Shown one piece after another: positions 1 to 11,418 of a stretch of 64,000 bases of DNA. The translations under genes were made by a program, and so were the position numbers. The DNA is from Sordaria brevicollis (lineage: Eukaryota; Ascomycota; Sordariomycetes; Sordariales; Sordariaceae). Where the stretch lies: NCBI GenBank assembly GCA_033439795.1, contig JAUTDP010000005.1:2385001-2449000 (forward strand). The letters are read 5' to 3'. Under the pieces are notes generated by a model that had not been told where the DNA came from, did not search any database, and saw nothing but the letters and a program-made list of their open reading frames with translations. Positions within the stretch are counted from its first letter, which is position 1; each line of letters opens with the position of its first letter.

Positions 1-309
1 CTTCTTGCTCATCTTCTTCTCTTTCTATTCTTTTCTTGCTTCTGTAGCCAGGCTGGCCTGCTACTTGTCCTCTCTCATATACATTTTCAACTTATTAATT
101 CTCACCACTAATTATAATATCCAGCGCCCATATACTCCTCTTCCTGTTACCTGCTTTCTAATTTTTCCGTTTGTGAGCAACCTGGATGTTGCCCGTTACT
201 TAATTTTTTATACCAGATCATCGATGGCATCTCGAATCTTGTCCGTGCATCGAGCTCATATGTTTAGCTCCTAGCTTTCACAGAGACTGAAACAGCCTGA
301 CGGGGCGAA
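1..309. other. Upstream region of the first gene
   Basis: Pyrimidine-rich DNA with no gene I can support. It presumably holds the 5' leader of the gene starting at 310. An in-frame TGA at 298-300 closes the frame just before that ATG. Confidence 0.5.
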
Positions 310-2542
310 ATGGCACCATTCTCACTGCCTGGAGGATGCAAAAGACTGGTCGAGACGGAGCAAGGTCATTTGACGAGCCGGAATTCTTTGATCGGGAGAG
401 TCATCGACGAGACCAAGGGCTGTACAGACGGCGGGAAGCTCAGTCATCAATTCGAGACAACGTATCGCCAAAGAACTGCTACATTTGGAGGCAAAGTCAC
501 GGTGACACATGACGGCAAGAGCAACAACACCGCCAGTAATGGGAGGAAGGGTGATGATGGAGGGAGGAATAATAATCAAGACGACAAGGGAGTGACCGAC
601 GCAAACAATGGAAAAGGCGGGAAGAAATGGTGCGGGAAGTTCAATATCTTTTGCAGGGGTAACAGAACAAGTGGAAATGACAAAAAGAAGGATGGCGATG
701 CTTCGGACAAAGAAATGGAAAAGGAAGAAGACAACCAGGATGACCGCCTCGACAGCAGCTCTAGACCTACTAATATTCCGGAGGTCACCACCATGATTTC
801 ACCAACCCCAGGTCAAATGTCGTTATTTCTGGTTTCTGGATCACCTCAGGTTCCGACTCCGTCGGATCCCCTAGAGCTCTCAACTACCTCGATGGGGGCA
901 AGAGTTTCCGTCGAGGCTCCTCTTTCCTCTTCAACCAGTTATGTCCCTCAGTCAGCCTACTCCGACCAGGCAATCTCGGCATCTGAGGTAAGCTTCTTTG
1001 GCCTCTGCTTTTGTTCATCTCACTGACAGCAAGGTTAGCCCATAGCTACCATGATTGCGGGTATCGACGGATTTGCTTCGCCAAATCAGCTGATCTATCC
1101 TTCAACAACCATAGATGTCTATTCTTCGACGTCCACAAAAGTTCATTCCACGACAGCAACCAAAGCAAGAACCACAATTTCTCCCACGGCATCGACAACG
1201 AGTTTCTCAACTGTAGTATCTCCGACGCCCTCAGGTGTTTCCGATGCGCGGGGACCATACAATAGTACAGGCAATATCGGAAACGATCCACAAACAGCAA
1301 AGAATAACGGCATTGAAGCCACTGGAGGCACACTAAATAAGACTGGTGAACGTGTCCTCGTTTCAGTAGGCTCTATTGGTACTGACCCTTGTCGCCTCAA
1401 TTCCAAAGACCAATCTGCTAACATCTACCACAGGTGGTTTCGTTTTGTTATGCTTTCTGATATTAATGGTCCGGAAGGCCATCAGAAATGCAGCTCAAAC
1501 TCAGTTAAAGGAGACTGGAGGCACCCGTGGTGGAATATTATCTGGTCTTTTACCGAGGACGAACATCTTCAAGCGCAGAGAATGGGGAAGCTTGAATGAC
1601 AGCTCCAGGGCTTTGAACCAGCCGTCTCCGACATCACAAATGAGTGAAACCGTTGCAAACAGTGAGAGGGCTGGCAGTCTCAGCTCATACAAGAAGGTAG
1701 ATGACTTGCAAGAGGGCCATCAACCACAAGCGCCAAGCATCCAAATTCAATTCCAGCAACCTAACCCTATCCATCAGCACTGCGGAAGCCCTCTACCATA
1801 CACAGCTTTCGCAAACGTCACATACCCAGCAAATATTGCGGGCACGCGCAACCTGGCATCTCCCACGATGTCATCCCATCAGCCGCAACAGCTCGGCACA
1901 TCCACCAACACATCTCGAAACGGATCACTCGCAACGACTTTGGTTTCGAGCAGCGCAAGACAAGTCCAGTATGTCAGCCACCATGATCCAAACTACATGC
2001 TATCACCATGCAGCACGTTTCAACAAGGTCGAGGAGGCCATCGCATGAGCGACATATCCTCACTCTCATCCGGCTTTGGGGACGGAGATTTTATCATGCC
2101 CATTCAACAACAAACTACTCTCCAACAAACTACTCTCCAACAACCACAATCAATCGCAATAGTCGCCGGCGACTACCCCATACCACCTATCCCTCACAGC
2201 AACAACAGCAACAGAAACACCAACCGCTTTTCGGGAATATCATCAATACGAAGGGGAGGCAGTCAAAGCAGAAGAGATACGTTATACACAGAGTCAAGTG
2301 AAGACACGCCCGCACGGTTCCGGAGTTTGAATTCGTGGGTCGCTCAGCAAAGCGGTCGTGTGAAGCGGGGACGAGAACGGGGAGGGGAAGACGAGGCCGA
2401 GTACCTGGCTTCTTTACCACAACTTCCGTGCCAGCCTGGGGTTCCGGGTATACATAATCCGCCGGTTGAGCAGCGGTTTGATCTGATGAGGGATGACGAG
2501 AAGCCGAGGCCGGTGGAGGAGATAATAGTTAGGATGCGATGA
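310..2542 (+). CDS. S/T-rich single-pass membrane protein, function unknown
   Basis: Three-exon model: 310-987, 1039-1378 and 1434-2542, 708 residues. The first intron is GTAAGC..TTAG, with a CTGAC branch site. The second has a CTAAC branch site close to its CACAG acceptor, and phase forces the weaker donor GTACTG at 1379. Joining exons 2 and 3 completes a hydrophobic segment, about residues 335-355 (GGFVLLCFLILMV followed by RKAIR), which supports the splice. The roughly 335 residues before it carry a Lys/Asn/Gly-rich part with a few Cys, then a Ser/Thr/Pro-rich part that could be O-glycosylated. The roughly 350 residues after it are Gln/Asn/Ser-rich and probably cytosolic, because basic residues follow the helix. 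No signal peptide is visible at the chosen start, which is the first ATG after an in-frame stop. The shape recalls fungal wall-stress sensors, but I see no WSC or Mid2 signature. I do not recognise the family. Confidence 0.7.
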
Positions 2543-3731
2543 ATGGTTGATCAATCAAGTCATCTAAGACTTATATACCACCAACCATCAGGTACTGCAG
2601 TGCAGAAAACTGGACTGAAATCAGAAATCGAGGGCGTGAGAAGTGATCTCGTGTTGACTTTGTTAGTAGCCTTCAAACAATCTCCGTCTTGTCCAGTCAT
2701 GAAACACAAACAGGCCAACAGATCATGAGCAATGAAAACGAACGTGTCCGAAGCTTGGCGCATTGTGTCACCTCGGACTTTCTCTTTCAATTTTGACAAA
2801 CTTTATTGGATGAAAAGACCTGCTTTTGTTGGCTATTGACGGTTAAGACGGCATCTTTGTTGGTGGTTGTTTGAGGACATAGAGGTATTGGACCGGGCGT
2901 CAGGTCGTGTAAGTGACGGGAATGACTTCCTGCTTTTGTTCTCCGCTACCTATGATCATTACCAACAGGTCCATCAAGCACATGGCAAGCTGTAGGGCGT
3001 CCAGGGGTACGTAGGGGATGTTGCTGTTAGTGCACTCTGCAGATCCCTGTACGGGTCCCTGAGAGACGGAAGCCCACTGGACAATTGGTTCCCGAGATAT
3101 GACGTCAACAAAGACAACCGGGCATCAGCCAAGTCAACAACATGGTTACACTCTCCTTCTTTCCTTGTGTGGATGGAAGTTGACAAGCAATCAGTCAGTC
3201 TCGTCTGGAATTCGGTCGATTTTCTTGACAATGACCTCCTGCTGTTAAGATATTTTCCTGAATTACATAACCTATATCCACCTCCCACATATCACAAGTA
3301 GCAGAAGCAACGATACCACGAAGCTCGAAAGACACTGAAGTATTGGATTTAAAAAGATCAACAAGAGAGACACGGAGAACAGTTCCTTTGGCAACTACTT
3401 CGGAACTCATACGGACTAGACAAGACCTAGCTAGACCTTTGCGCCGGACGCCTACTGCAATCGAACCCTCGCAGCCGTCGATCTCGTACATACCATCTAC
3501 CGCTCATCACCTACGAATACATCCCTCTTGAAACGATTACTGCCAGCTGGACTTGCATGGCGATACCATCGCCCTTCTACTTGAACCAACAGCCACGCTT
3601 GATCATATCCTCGACAGCGGTGGTATCTGTGTAGAGTCCGGCTACCTACGTACACAATCGTCCTCCAGCTTCAACATCCACAGGCTACCCAACCACCTCC
3701 ATAACAAGCCACACACGACATCACCAGCACA
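2543..3731. other. Intergenic region and probable 5' leader of the DUF3074 gene
   Basis: No gene seen. The last 300 bases are C/A-rich and pyrimidine-rich like a fungal 5' leader, and contain one short upstream ATG frame (3557-3634, listed separately). Confidence 0.5.
3557..3634 (+). other. Possible upstream ORF of the DUF3074 gene
   Basis: An ATG about 175 bases before the main start opens a 25-codon frame ending in TAG, wholly upstream of the main ATG. If it lies in the mRNA it could lower translation of the main frame. The transcript start is not known, so this is only a candidate. Confidence 0.3.
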
Positions 3732-6176
3732 ATGGGCGGCTCATCCCATCACGAACCCTTCAAGGCCCTCGGCCCCGTCTCCTGGCCCACCGACCTGGCC
3801 AACCGCCCTGACTCCGACCTACAAGCTTTAATGACCACGACCTTCTCGCACGCCCAAACCCTCGTCGACTCGATCCCAATCCCACCCAGCGTCGCAGCCG
3901 CACACGCGAAAGCATCTGCCTCTGCCAGCGGTCGACCACGATCAGCAACCGACTCAGTCGTAACCGGCTCTCACCCTTCTTCCGGCTCCTCCCAACACAC
4001 CGGACCCAAGCTCTCAGCAGAAGCAGCCGAAACAGCCACCAAGCTGCGCAAAGAGTGGAAAGAATGCAAAGTGTCCAACACCAAGGAAAATCCCCTGGGC
4101 ATTAACGTGTACAAACTCTCGTCCAAAGACGGAAAGGGGGCCTGGTTCGCGAGGCGGAGCGTGCACAAGGATGTGCCCTTTGACAAGTGGCGCGCTGGCT
4201 TAGAAAAGGAGTTTGCTGAGAGTATTAAGCGGTACCAGGAGAAGGGGGCGGAGCCGGGGACGGGCAATATTAGAGGTATTGGTGGGGAGAAGAGGCTTGA
4301 GAGGGTTAAGGTTGGTGGTGATGGACAACAAGGGGAAGGGCAAGGTGGGAAGTTGGAGGTGTTTCTGGTCAGCGCAAGGTTTCCGGGCCCGACTACGCCT
4401 AGGGACTTTGTCACTTGTTTGATGATGCCTGGGCCTGGGTCGATTGGAGGTGAATCGAAAAAGGGAGGACCACGACAACCGAGGCAGTTCATGTTGGTGT
4501 CGAGACCTTGCGAACATCCTGACGCTCCGGCTAGGTCGAACTTCATCAGAGGACAGTACGAGTCCGTTGAGGTGATCAGGGAGATTCCACTGGATAGGCC
4601 GTTGAGAAAGACAAAGTCCTCCGCGGAGCTCAGTAGGGACGAGTTCCACGAGGTGAAGGAGGCGCTGGAGCATGCGGGAGTTGATGAAGTCAAGAAAGAA
4701 GCTGTGCTGAGGTCGGCGAAGCAAGCGGCAGCGGCAGATGGGTCTTCTTTTAAGGGAGATGACGATGACCAGCAGTTTGCTGTCGAGTGGCTCATGGTAA
4801 CACGCAGTGATCCCGGAGGCAGCGTGCCCAGGTTTATGGTCGAGAGAGGAACTCCGGGCGGTATAACTAACGATGCTGCCCGTTTACTGGACTGGCTATC
4901 GACAAAGAGTATTGAGGAGCTCACCGGAAGCAGTGATGATGACGTTTCGGGACAGACAGCTCCGGATGTGCCCACTCAGCCCGATACAGCTACGACGGCG
5001 GCATCGAACAATGTTCAGCGCCAGGACGTTGCCAGACAACAGAAACGGGCTTCTGGAGTCGATAAGACCGACCATGCTCAATCTCCTTTGCGACAGGAAG
5101 AGAGTGTCGAGGAGGAAGAAACCCCAGCTTCACAGTCGAGTGGTCTCTACGGCATGTTGACCGGCGCGCTCGGCGCAGCAGGCAATGCTCTGTCCAACAA
5201 GGTTGCCAACTTCAGCGGTGGCAACACCAATGACACCGAAGAGGATGACACGGCTTCACTCGCTTCCTCCACCTCTTCCTCTGACATGGAAAGCGACACC
5301 TCATCCATCCGCAGCTTCGTTTCCGCCACGGAAGGAGAAGGCCACCACGTCAACGCCTCCGACCAATCCGTCCCTGTTAACGGCACCAGCGAGCTCACCC
5401 GCGATCCCACCAGCGCAACCTCCATCCGCTCCGATCTCTCTGCCACCGAATCAGTCTCTTCCCTTCAGCCCACCACCACCGGCGAAAACGGCAGCATCCA
5501 CCTGCCGGACCACTACTCTGCCCGGCGCGAGAAGCACGAAAAGGAAGTCCGCAAGCTCGAAGAGCGCCATCGCAAGGCCGAAGAGAAACTCAAACGTCTC
5601 CAAGCCAAACAAGCCGCCAAGCGGCGCGAGCAAGAAGAAAAGGGGTTAGCAGCCGCCGCCGCAGCCGCCGCTCTCGACGAGAACGACGCCGCCTCCAAGC
5701 ACAGCAAGAGCAGCAAGGCGGCGCACGAAGATGCCCGACTCGCCAAGCTGCGCGAGAAGCACGAGCGCGAGATCGCCAAGCAGGAGGAGAAGTACCAGCG
5801 CGAACTCACCAGACTAGAACAGCATCGGCTGCGGGAGGAGCGGAAAGCCAAAGAGAAGCTGCGTAAAGCGGCCGAGAAGGAGGAAAAAGCTAACGTGTTG
5901 AGAGAGATGGAGAAGGTCAAAGCCGAAAGAGATCTGGCCCTAAGACAGATGGAGATGCTTAGGGAGCAGGTGGGCGAGTTGCAGAGGCAGAATACCATGT
6001 TGGCGGCGAGGTTGGGGAAGTATGAGGGGCCACAGGCAGGACAAGCTGGAGTTTCAGTGGGAAATGCCGGAGGCGATGCCGTTGGGACGGTGAGTGCTAC
6101 TACTGCTGCCCCTCCCCCTGAGGCCTCAACTGGAAGTGTTAAGAGCGGCAGTAACGGCGTTGTGTCGGGGGCGTAG
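3732..6176 (+). CDS. DUF3074 (START-like) domain protein with C-terminal coiled coil
   Basis: Single-exon gene of 814 residues. Residues about 100-395 match the fungal DUF3074 family, a START/SRPBCC-like fold thought to hold a lipid or other hydrophobic ligand. Features seen are LRKEWKECKVSNTKENPLG, a W-F-A-R-R-S strand, a FPGPTTPRDFV stretch and SRPCEHPDAPARSNFIRGQY. A middle Ser/Thr-rich region (about 400-590) contains a short Gly/Ala segment, GMLTGALGAAGNALSNKV. Residues about 595-760 are dense in Glu, Lys, Arg and Ala heptads and must be a long coiled coil. The tail is Gly/Ala/Ser-rich. The ATG context CACAATGGGC is good for a filamentous fungus. The coding strand shifts to strong GC3 preference, with long antisense open frames as a by-product. 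The molecular role is unknown; the coiled coil suggests a scaffold or tether. Confidence 0.88.
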   Translation: MGGSSHHEPFKALGPVSWPTDLANRPDSDLQALMTTTFSHAQTLVDSIPIPPSVAAAHAKASASASGRPRSATDSVVTGSHPSSGSSQHTGPKLSAEAAETATKLRKEWKECKVSNTKENPLGINVYKLSSKDGKGAWFARRSVHKDVPFDKWRAGLEKEFAESIKRYQEKGAEPGTGNIRGIGGEKRLERVKVGGDGQQGEGQGGKLEVFLVSARFPGPTTPRDFVTCLMMPGPGSIGGESKKGGPRQPRQFMLVSRPCEHPDAPARSNFIRGQYESVEVIREIPLDRPLRKTKSSAELSRDEFHEVKEALEHAGVDEVKKEAVLRSAKQAAAADGSSFKGDDDDQQFAVEWLMVTRSDPGGSVPRFMVERGTPGGITNDAARLLDWLSTKSIEELTGSSDDDVSGQTAPDVPTQPDTATTAASNNVQRQDVARQQKRASGVDKTDHAQSPLRQEESVEEEETPASQSSGLYGMLTGALGAAGNALSNKVANFSGGNTNDTEEDDTASLASSTSSSDMESDTSSIRSFVSATEGEGHHVNASDQSVPVNGTSELTRDPTSATSIRSDLSATESVSSLQPTTTGENGSIHLPDHYSARREKHEKEVRKLEERHRKAEEKLKRLQAKQAAKRREQEEKGLAAAAAAAALDENDAASKHSKSSKAAHEDARLAKLREKHEREIAKQEEKYQRELTRLEQHRLREERKAKEKLRKAAEKEEKANVLREMEKVKAERDLALRQMEMLREQVGELQRQNTMLAARLGKYEGPQAGQAGVSVGNAGGDAVGTVSATTAAPPPEASTGSVKSGSNGVVSGA

Positions 6177-6758
6177 GATGAAACACCAGAAACAACAGCA
6201 GCACCTCGCGGGTCGAGGAGGGGGAGTATGTCGGGGAGAGGTGGAATGGAAGGGGTGGTGATGATGATGATGGGGATGGGGATGATGAAGAGGAGAATGA
6301 CGGGATGAGTTTATTCATTGGTGGCTTTTATGAATGGGTTCATGAGCATCCGAGCTGGGGATACCTTTTGTTTTTGTACTATCAGTCATGGATCATCGCC
6401 GGTTCCACGATTATTGTCTGTCCCTTAGAGTATCAGGTTGTTTTTGCGAGACAGTCTTTTTGAGTAATGGGTAATGCTATCAGCGTTATGTTACGAAGAG
6501 AATATATATATTGAATGTTCCGCTTTTTGATTTCCTCATATACGCTTCACTGTGAGATGCAGCTCAGAGAAAAGCCACCTCAACCCAAGGGTATATTCCA
6601 GATCGTCACCTCATCCATTAACATTCCCATCATCTTCATAGCCATATCCAACTTCATCACGCTCATACATACAACATCTATATCTTACAGGCCCCATATC
6701 CAAGACCAACCCCACGAGTATTTCCCCCATCCCATGAAATCCTCCACCCATTCTCACT
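6177..6758. other. Convergent intergenic region
   Basis: Shared 3' region of two convergent genes. It begins with purine-rich GAT/GGA repeats (about 6236-6300). No gene seen. Confidence 0.5.
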
Positions 6759-9333
6759 TCACTTCTTCCCCTTCAATTCCCTCGCAACCCCCCTCGCAAT
6801 CCAATCCGCAATCGCCATATTCGTCACCATGGGATTCACTCCGCTCGCGCTCGGAAACACACTAGCATCCGCCACATACAATCCCTCGGTACCCCAGACT
6901 TTTCCCTTTGGGTCAACCACTCCCCTCTCGGGGCTGCTGCTCATCCTACACGTGCCCATCTGGTGAGCAGAGGTATAAGGCGGGTAAGGCGGCGCGTTAC
7001 CCTTGCGTCTCAAAGTGTCAAGCCAAGCTTCGAAGCGGGGGTCTTTGACACCTTTATCATAATCATCCTCTGTTTTCTCACCCGAGCTGGTGGGAGTATT
7101 GGAGGGGGGTGGGGAACGGATAAACGGCTCGACACCCGGCAAAAACGCATCGATTTCGGTAGCACCCGACACGTAAGCGATTTTGGCCAGGGCAACAAGT
7201 CCCTCGAGCACGTGTCCCGCGTCAAAGGGCGAGATGGTATACTCAATCTGCGGTTTCCCGGTCGCTGGATCCGCATAGACGCGGCCCGTGTCGCGGTCGC
7301 GCGCGAGAGAGATCCAGGCGTTTAGGTGCCGGTAGCGCAGGCAGGCGAGCTTGTAGGAGAGCGCGGACCGCCAGGGGAGTTGGGTCAGGACGGCGTAGGG
7401 GAGCATGCAGGTGCCCTCGAGCTTGGCGCCGTGGCCGCGGCCGTCGAGGTTCTCGAAGGCGGTGCAGACGCTGGTGATGATGCCGCCTTTGGAGAGAAAA
7501 GGGGGTGGTTAGTGATTGCACTTTGGGTGAGGGGAAAGGGGAGTTGAGAGAGGCTTACCTTCCCAGGGCTTGACGTCGTCTTCGTAGTAGGCGCCGAGAA
7601 AGTTGACGGGGTGGAGGTAGAGGTTGCGGCCGATGTGTTTGTTCTGCTCTTTGTTAGTATCAATTTGGTTCTTGGCGGAAAAGGAGGTGGTGTACTGGGC
7701 AACTCACATTCAACCCGCTCTTCTGAAGAATCAACGGACTGTTCAGTGTTCCAGCCGCAACAATAACCTTCTTCGCCTTGACGATGACCTTTCTCGTCTT
7801 GCGTTCACCCGTCACCCCCCCGTTAGTATCCCTCGCAGTCCACGTTCCCTCCACGCCCACCGCCTTCTTCTTCTTCTTCTCACCACCTACACCTAAACTT
7901 CCAAGCCACGACGAAGAAGAATCGTCCCAGAGAATCTTATCCGCCGAAAACCCTTCCATGAAGGTAGCCCCCTGCTTCGCCGCGGCGGGTAACCAACACA
8001 CGGCCGGCCCTTGCTTCTCAGCACTGGCACATCCCAAATGACAATGTCCGCACCAGTGTTCCTTGCCGCCGCTATTCTGCGGACACACCTGCGCGGCATA
8101 ACCCAACTTCCTGCTTCCATCCAGGAGTTTCTGGCCCCTATAACTCTGCCTAACCTTATCACCTTCCACAACACCCATGAACTCGCACACGCGATCCAAG
8201 CAGTCCTGATACTCGGCGCTTTCAAAAAACGGCAACCCGTGCTCCTCGGACCATTCTTTGCGTACGTACCCTTGCGTCTGCAGACTAACACTCCAGTTGA
8301 TACTCCCGCCACCACCCCAGCAGCTGCCCGCCACGACGTTGATGGAAGAATCAACGCTGTTGACAAACCCGTTGTTCTCAAACAGATGGAAACCGCCCTG
8401 GTCACGCGGCATCGGTAGTTGAGAAGGGTCAAAGTAGTACCCCTTTTCGACTACAAGCACGCGGTGGCCGGCTTCGGCAAGAACCTTGGCGGCCACGCCG
8501 CCGCCGCAGCCGGAGCCGATGATGACGACGTCGGTTTCGACTGTTGCTGGTTCTGACACGGATGTGTCGAATTGGAGGAAGCCGAAGTCTTCGGTGGGAC
8601 CGGGGTTCCAGTTAATGGGCACGTCTGGGAATCCGGTGACGGTGCGGAAAAGGGGGCTGGTTTGGAGCCAGATCACTTTGGCGATGACGGTGAAGGTCTT
8701 GAAGAGCACGCGGGGCGTGCCGAACCGGGAGGCGGCCCAGCTTCGCAGGATGGATTCACGGATGTGTAAGGGTTGGTCTTGGATAGGGGTGGCATGGCCG
8801 GTTAGGAGGAGGCTGCCGGGGCGTGTTCTGGTAAGGTGTTAGAGTTTGTCTCTCTTTGCTTGTTTTGTTTACATTGTGATATCAGAAATAGGGGTAATCC
8901 TGGGCAACGCATGGATGAATCCTGTGTAAGTCGAACGGAGGACCTGATTGGTGGTGGCTTACGAGAGAGCGAATAAGATGGCCCCAAGCTGGGTCCGGGC
9001 CGCTGCGGAGACGGAGCTGAGGGTCCGGCGCACGGCAACGCAAAAGGCCGGGTCATCGGACGCACGTTCGGCTAGATAAGACGTGATGTCCTCAGTCGCC
9101 GGCTTGTAAACCACGCTGGCCTGGGCGTTGGTGACAATCTCCTTAAACTCGGCATCGGCCAGGCCGATCTGATTCTTGTCATCTTTCTTATTTGATGCAG
9201 CTGTAATGGAAGGAATTGCAGCGTCCAACAAGGACATCAACACGGTCCATTGCGTCTCGGTGAAGTAATCTCCGTGCCCGGGCGGTAGCGGCGGGAGCCC
9301 GGGAGGAGTGGGGCCGGCTACGGAGGAAGCCAT
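6759..9333 (-). CDS. Long-chain fatty alcohol oxidase/dehydrogenase (GMC family, FAD)
   Basis: Four exons on the minus strand: 9333-8963, 8827-7708, 7643-7559 and 7486-6759, giving 767 residues, normal for fungal fatty alcohol oxidases. These enzymes oxidise long-chain alcohols to aldehydes with O2 or another acceptor in omega-oxidation and are usually membrane-associated. The N-terminus has the family lead (TQWTVLMSLLDAAIPSI). An FAD-binding Rossmann motif, VVIIGSGCGGG, lies near residues 224-234, with VEKG at the end of the second strand. The third exon encodes NKHIGRNLYLHPVN, typical of the family. AHQMGTCRM near residue 700 and the final SGVNPMVTNMAIADW are the GMC C-terminal signature. 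A hydrophobic stretch (FTVIAKVIWLQ, about 169) could sit in the membrane. All introns have GT..AG ends and phases 2, 0, 1. No SKL-type peroxisomal signal is seen; the end is GKK. Confidence 0.92.
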
Positions 9334-9598
9334 TTCTCTTGGAGCTGAGTTGGGGATATTTGGAGATTATGCGCAAGGTCGGATTGGCGATATCAAAGAC
9401 GGGACGCGAATATTGCGGCGACACCAAGCCGAGCGCGACGGAAGTTGGAGATGATGCGAATAGTGTCAAATGCGCAGTTCTCAACAAACAGAAAGCTTAA
9501 TTCTCATATTGCTTCTTCCCCCTCTTTCAACCCCCTCATCTGATCCGGGCCTTCATTGGCACATGGCTGTCCAAGACGGGAAGAAGTGTCCGTGCACA

Positions 9599-9604
9599 CC
9601 TCGG
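9599..9604 (+). promoter_or_regulatory. CCTCGG motif, possible FarA/FarB-type site
   Basis: CCTCGG lies about 265 bases upstream of the fatty alcohol oxidase start. In Aspergillus this hexamer is the core bound by the fatty-acid regulators FarA and FarB. A single hexamer occurs often by chance, so the link is a hypothesis. Confidence 0.3.
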
Positions 9605-11394
9605 TAAAACTGAGGTAAAGGCAACATTCTCACACACTGAGGCGCTTTCGGGGTTGTAGTCGCCAAGGCTTGGTATACAGAAGCCCATCTTTGGCAGTTT
9701 CTGGCATAGGCGACGGAGTTTCTTTCTTTTGCTGAAGATGGGATTCTGCTAAATACTAGTGAAGGATTGCCAATGCAGGAAAAAGGACCCTGAAATGATA
9801 TGACGTCTTGTCACCTGCTCTCTTTGGACAACCGTTCGTTACCGGAAGCAGTTATCATCAGAATTTTGTTGAACGGCGATCCATGTTCCGTGTCGTGTGG
9901 GTAGGATAGGTAGGTACCTTGAAACTTTTGAGGATACATACACAAGACGACAACGTTGCGGTACGACAGGTACGCCCACAAGCACAAACGGCTCTCACCT
10001 TGCAGGAACCATCTGCACTCCAGATCTTCCAAATCCTTCACGGAATCACTATCCTTGTGATACCCACGCGGGAACGAACGGGACTCGGGAGTGAGCACTG
10101 CCACAGACGGAACGTGGGGGAAGTGGACGTTGTTCTGGAGAAGGATTGGCGATCAAAAAGGCGTGGGCGGCGTGGGCGGCGTGGAGGAAGAGGGCCAGCC
10201 GCCAGAGGGCGTGGGCGTGGGCGTGTGGGCGTTTGACAGCAACTCCAACCGAACCTTCTTTTTCACTCTGGATCCATGTCCATTGAGAGTTCCTCTTTCA
10301 CATGCTCGCGTCGAATCGAGTGTCGAACTTTGTTGAACTTTGACGTTCATCTGGGGAACCCTCACGACCCCTTTCTCAACTCCTTCTCAGGGTTGACGTC
10401 GTGGGAGGCGAGAGTTGCAATCTCCAAATGTCGTATCAGAGCCTCTCGTTCTCACTTTGTACCGTGTCATTCAACAGAAACCCCAAACTTTGATGCCAAG
10501 AGTTTGCGGCGTGCTACCTTTTGCCCGTTTTGCGCGGGCAAGGCAAGGCACAGAAACGGTACGTACCTTCCGCCCTGCCGCACCCACCCTTTCAAGTCTG
10601 TGCCACCACACCCTCCCACAGACGCGGAAGGCGCGCAGGGTTACAGCGCATGAAATGTTGCAAGCTCTTTCCAACTGTTGGGGAGATGTGGATCAAATGG
10701 CGGGGTAAAAAGGGCTGCCTTTTCTGAGATTTTTGTTGAATTCGTAGCCCTAGGAATCTCAAGCGCCTAGAACCCGCGTCTGACAACCGTGAACCGCGCT
10801 CTCTTTTTTGAGATTTTGGAACTTTTTGAGCGCGATAACTTTCAAAGTGGACCTGGTTTTTCGACGAGCCTCGGGATGATGGATCCTTTGCTTTCGGAAG
10901 CCACCAATAAGGCTCCCAAGGTTATAAGCTCCCTGTCAATGAATCTTTCACATGCAAATTTTCGTGGCAAGAGACCAATTTGAGTCTGAGAAAAAGTCCG
11001 GGGGTCGACGTGATCGGACGAACCAAACCGTTCGGAGATTTGGGAGCGGAAGCGCCAAGAGGCCGTCGGGATGCCTGGGTCCCAAAATGCCATCTCATCC
11101 GATTTTCCCAAACTGACATCACTGCCTGCCTTGCTTTGCTTGCCCGACTGTTTGGGCAACGACGGGATCTCCATGACCGCCCATGAGGGCCATGACCGCC
11201 CACAACACGCCGCTCGCTCGAATCGCTCAAACTGCTTCGACGCTCGCTTTCGCAACGCCAAGACCAACCCAAGACGTCAAAGCTCTCAGGTCCGCCACCG
11301 AGCGATCCGATGCTGTCAAAACTTGTCCATCTTTTTCAGTCGGTGCTTTCAAGCAAGCCGATCACAGCAACTGCAACACCACTCATAGAAACCG

Positions 11395-11418
11395 GATGAT
11401 GATGATGATGATGATGAT
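11395..11418 (+). repeat. (GAT)8 microsatellite
   Basis: Eight perfect GAT units in intergenic DNA. Confidence 0.95.

Noticed and set aside
3971..4975. Long minus-strand open frame (334 codons) opposite the DUF3074 gene
   Set aside because: It is an antisense shadow of a GC3-biased gene, with Ser/Pro-rich low-information sequence and no family signal.
5513..5998. Minus-strand frame rich in Ser, Arg and Ala
   Set aside because: Antisense shadow of the Glu/Lys-rich coiled coil of the DUF3074 protein.
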